In this document: positions 62,662 to 64,000 of the stretch, in pieces
Layout of the letters: the number at the start of each line of letters is the position of its first letter
How positions within the stretch are numbered: the stretch's first letter is position 1
Assembly: GCF_000176135.1 (NCBI RefSeq)
Contig: NZ_ACZN01000016.1
Location: 496,001-560,000 of the forward strand
Reading direction: 5' to 3'
Source of the DNA: Vibrio coralliilyticus ATCC BAA-450
Lineage (GTDB): Bacteria; Pseudomonadota; Gammaproteobacteria; Enterobacterales; Vibrionaceae
Length of the DNA: 64,000 nt
The notes under the pieces: model-generated
What the model was told of the DNA's origin: nothing
What the model saw: only the letters and a program-made list of their open reading frames with translations
The model's database searches: none
Translations under genes and position numbers: made by a program

Positions 62662-63096
62662 ATGCGAGATCTGACCCAGTGGCTAAGCGATTATGGTGAG
62701 AGTCATCAAAATCCAGTTAACCAGAAAATCCACAAAGTAGCAGTGCCGGGGATTTTCTTATCTATTGTCGGCTTAATCTGGTCAATTCCATCGATTTCGT
62801 TTTTCGGTTTTACCCTAAACTGGGTTTGGGTTGCGATGCTACCTGTCATGATTTTCTATTTTAAACTGTCGCTGAGCGTGTTTCTAATGATGCTTGGTTT
62901 TACATTGGCGTGTATTTCTTTGATTTGGTCTTTGGAAATTCTTCAGGCGCCCGTGCTCCTTGTTTCGCTGATCTTATTTGCCGTATTGTGGATGTTGCAG
63001 TTTATTGGGCACAAAATTGAGGGTAAGAAGCCTTCATTCTTTGAAGATCTTCTTTTTCTTCTTATCGGTCCTGTCTGGGTATTTCGCCAGAAATAG
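62662..63096 (+). CDS. Mpo1-like (DUF962) membrane protein
   Basis: 144-aa protein with four hydrophobic segments. GESHQNPVNQKIHKVAVP near 13-30 and LQFIGHKIEGKKPSF near 112-126 contain the conserved His residues of the Mpo1 family, which in yeast is a dioxygenase for 2-hydroxy fatty acid breakdown. GAGGGATAAG precedes the ATG. Bacterial substrate unknown. Confidence 0.85.
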   Translation: MRDLTQWLSDYGESHQNPVNQKIHKVAVPGIFLSIVGLIWSIPSISFFGFTLNWVWVAMLPVMIFYFKLSLSVFLMMLGFTLACISLIWSLEILQAPVLLVSLILFAVLWMLQFIGHKIEGKKPSFFEDLLFLLIGPVWVFRQK

Positions 63097-63157
63097 CACA
63101 CACTTCTTCAACAAAACGTTTGTCTCTAACAGTCCTTCAACTGTTGGGGGCTTCGTA

Positions 63158-63173
63158 TGTGTTTTAGATCACA
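63158..63173. promoter_or_regulatory. CRP-like site
   Basis: TGTGT-N6-TCACA: nine of ten matches to the CRP consensus. About 195 bp before the TRAP gene. A weaker candidate (TGTGA-N6-TCATG) is at 63219-63234. Confidence 0.5.
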
Positions 63174-63234
63174 CTTCTTCTGCTCTTAAGCTATCTTGCT
63201 ATTAACAAAATTGAAACTTGTGACTTTTGTCATG

Positions 63235-63246
63235 GAAAACGTTTTC
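63235..63246. promoter_or_regulatory. Palindrome GAAAACGTTTTC
   Basis: Perfect 12-bp palindrome two bases before the first GntR-type operator. The central CG is typical of LacI-family sites, so it could be a further operator. Confidence 0.4.
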
Positions 63247-63248
63247 TT

Positions 63249-63260
63249 GTTACCGGTAAC
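63249..63260. promoter_or_regulatory. GntR(LacI-family)-type operator 1
   Basis: GTTACCGGTAAC, a perfect palindrome followed by AT; it matches the known enterobacterial gluconate-operator core ATGTTACCGGTAACAT except for the first bases. Confidence 0.75.
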
Positions 63261-63272
63261 ATTTGTATCAAA

Positions 63273-63284
63273 GTTACCGGTAAC
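63273..63284. promoter_or_regulatory. GntR(LacI-family)-type operator 2
   Basis: Second exact copy of GTTACCGGTAAC followed by AT, centre 24 bp from the first. Located 84-95 bp before the TRAP gene start. Confidence 0.75.
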
Positions 63285-63367
63285 ATAAAATAATAATCCG
63301 GTCTCATCCCGGGCAGCTAGACTAGGCTGCATTGGAGTACATGAAACAATCTAAGGACACCCCTACT

Positions 63368-64000
63368 ATGAAAGCGATGACAAAACCTTTGCTTGCTGCC
63401 ACTTTGACAGGACTTTTTGCGACTTCGGCCTTGGCCGCTGACTTCAAACTGAAGATTCAGTCTTCTGACCCATCTGGTGATTTGAACTTTAAAGTTCAAC
63501 AAAAATGGGCAGAGCGCGTAGAGAAAATGTCGAATGGCCGAATTGACATCGACCTTCTACCAGTAGGGGCAGTGGTGAAACACACTGAAACTTTAGGCGC
63601 GATCAAAATGGGTATTCTAGATGGGCAAGTGACAGCAACTGGTTACTTCTCGGGTAAGGATCCTGCTTTTGGCCTAATTGGCAACATGGTCGGTGCATGG
63701 TCAGATACGACCCAGCTTCTGCAGTACATGAACTACGGTGGTGGTAATGAACTGATGACTGAGCTTTACGCACCATATGGTGTGAAGTTTGTTGGTGCTT
63801 CAACAACGGGCGTTGAATCCTTCATCTCGAAAAAGCCGCTCAACGGTGTCGATGACTTGAAAGGTTTGAAATTACGTGCGCCAGAAGGTTTGGTTCAGCA
63901 AGTGTTCGCCGCTGCCGGTGCAACGCCTGTAAACCTACCTGGCTCTGAAGTCTTCACTGGTTTGAGTAAAGGTGTTATTGATGCAGCGGATTATACGGTA
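63368..64000 (+). CDS. TRAP transporter substrate-binding protein, DctP family (3' partial)
   Basis: The frame is open to the right edge (211 codons seen). Signal peptide of about 24 aa ends TSALAA. DctP family features: LKIQSSDPSGDLNF, WAERVEKMSNGRIDIDLLP, and DDLKGLKLRAPEG near 160. It captures an organic or sugar acid in the periplasm for a TRAP permease, presumably encoded beyond the edge. GntR-type operators upstream suggest gluconate or a related sugar acid. Start at 63368 (AAGGA ten bases before) is preferred over an in-frame ATG at 63341. Confidence 0.88.
   Translation, partial: MKAMTKPLLAATLTGLFATSALAADFKLKIQSSDPSGDLNFKVQQKWAERVEKMSNGRIDIDLLPVGAVVKHTETLGAIKMGILDGQVTATGYFSGKDPAFGLIGNMVGAWSDTTQLLQYMNYGGGNELMTELYAPYGVKFVGASTTGVESFISKKPLNGVDDLKGLKLRAPEGLVQQVFAAAGATPVNLPGSEVFTGLSKGVIDAADYTV

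Noticed and set aside
1..64000. CRISPR arrays, tRNA, rRNA, insertion sequences or prophage
   Set aside because: No regular repeat-spacer pattern, cloverleaf, transposase or integrase was seen on reading both strands.

Overview
The window reads as chromosomal DNA of a marine gammaproteobacterium of the Vibrionaceae, most likely a Vibrio. The basis is a VpsL-M-N-O-P type exopolysaccharide operon, a DUF2850 protein, an Scs (DsbD/TlpA/DsbA-like) thiol-redox operon, many diguanylate cyclases, and LysR, AraC and TetR regulators each next to a small transport or metabolic gene. No rRNA, tRNA, CRISPR array, insertion sequence or integrase was recognised.

1-19.5 kb: the right-hand part of a hybrid non-ribosomal peptide/polyketide cluster, all on the + strand; its first gene is cut by the left edge. 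The assembly line is A-T-C (partial protein), a free-standing A domain, a free-standing carrier protein, one PKS module in the unusual order KS-AT-KR-DH-ACP, then C-A-T-TE. Tailoring, export and activation genes follow: an EmrB-type exporter, a small membrane protein, an MDR-family reductase that could act as a trans enoyl reductase, an EmrA/HlyD adaptor and a Sfp/EntD-type phosphopantetheinyl transferase. Pocket residues read by eye suggest a first substrate without the usual alpha-amino contact, then a Gln-like residue, one malonate extension and a terminal Asp, released by the thioesterase.

19.5-26.5 kb: signalling. An OmpR-type response regulator and its kinase, a 63-aa orphan with its own terminator, a periplasmic binding lipoprotein overlapping a sensor diguanylate cyclase, and an XRE regulator next to a short diguanylate cyclase.

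26.9-37 kb: metabolism and transport. A dgcR-dgcN-dgcA D-glutamate locus, an Hsp70-like YegD protein, a porin, a fumarylacetoacetase-family enzyme, a 37-aa membrane microprotein whose ribosome binding site lies in a hairpin, and an amino-acid export locus (AraC, AzlC, AzlD, LysE) followed by a GNAT acetyltransferase.

37-49 kb: an scs operon (+ strand) converges on a Vps-like exopolysaccharide operon (- strand, vpsL to vpsP, then a secreted low-complexity protein and an O-antigen ligase/polymerase).

49.5-64 kb: mixed housekeeping genes. These include a TetR/metallo-hydrolase pair with two clear operators, an MFS carrier, an MscS channel, an AarF/UbiB-type kinase, ppnP, two more diguanylate cyclases, LysR/EamA, an AlkB-like dioxygenase and an Mpo1-like protein. 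The right edge cuts a TRAP-type binding-protein gene preceded by two GntR-type operators. Four GGDEF proteins around an exopolysaccharide locus suggest heavy c-di-GMP control of this region.
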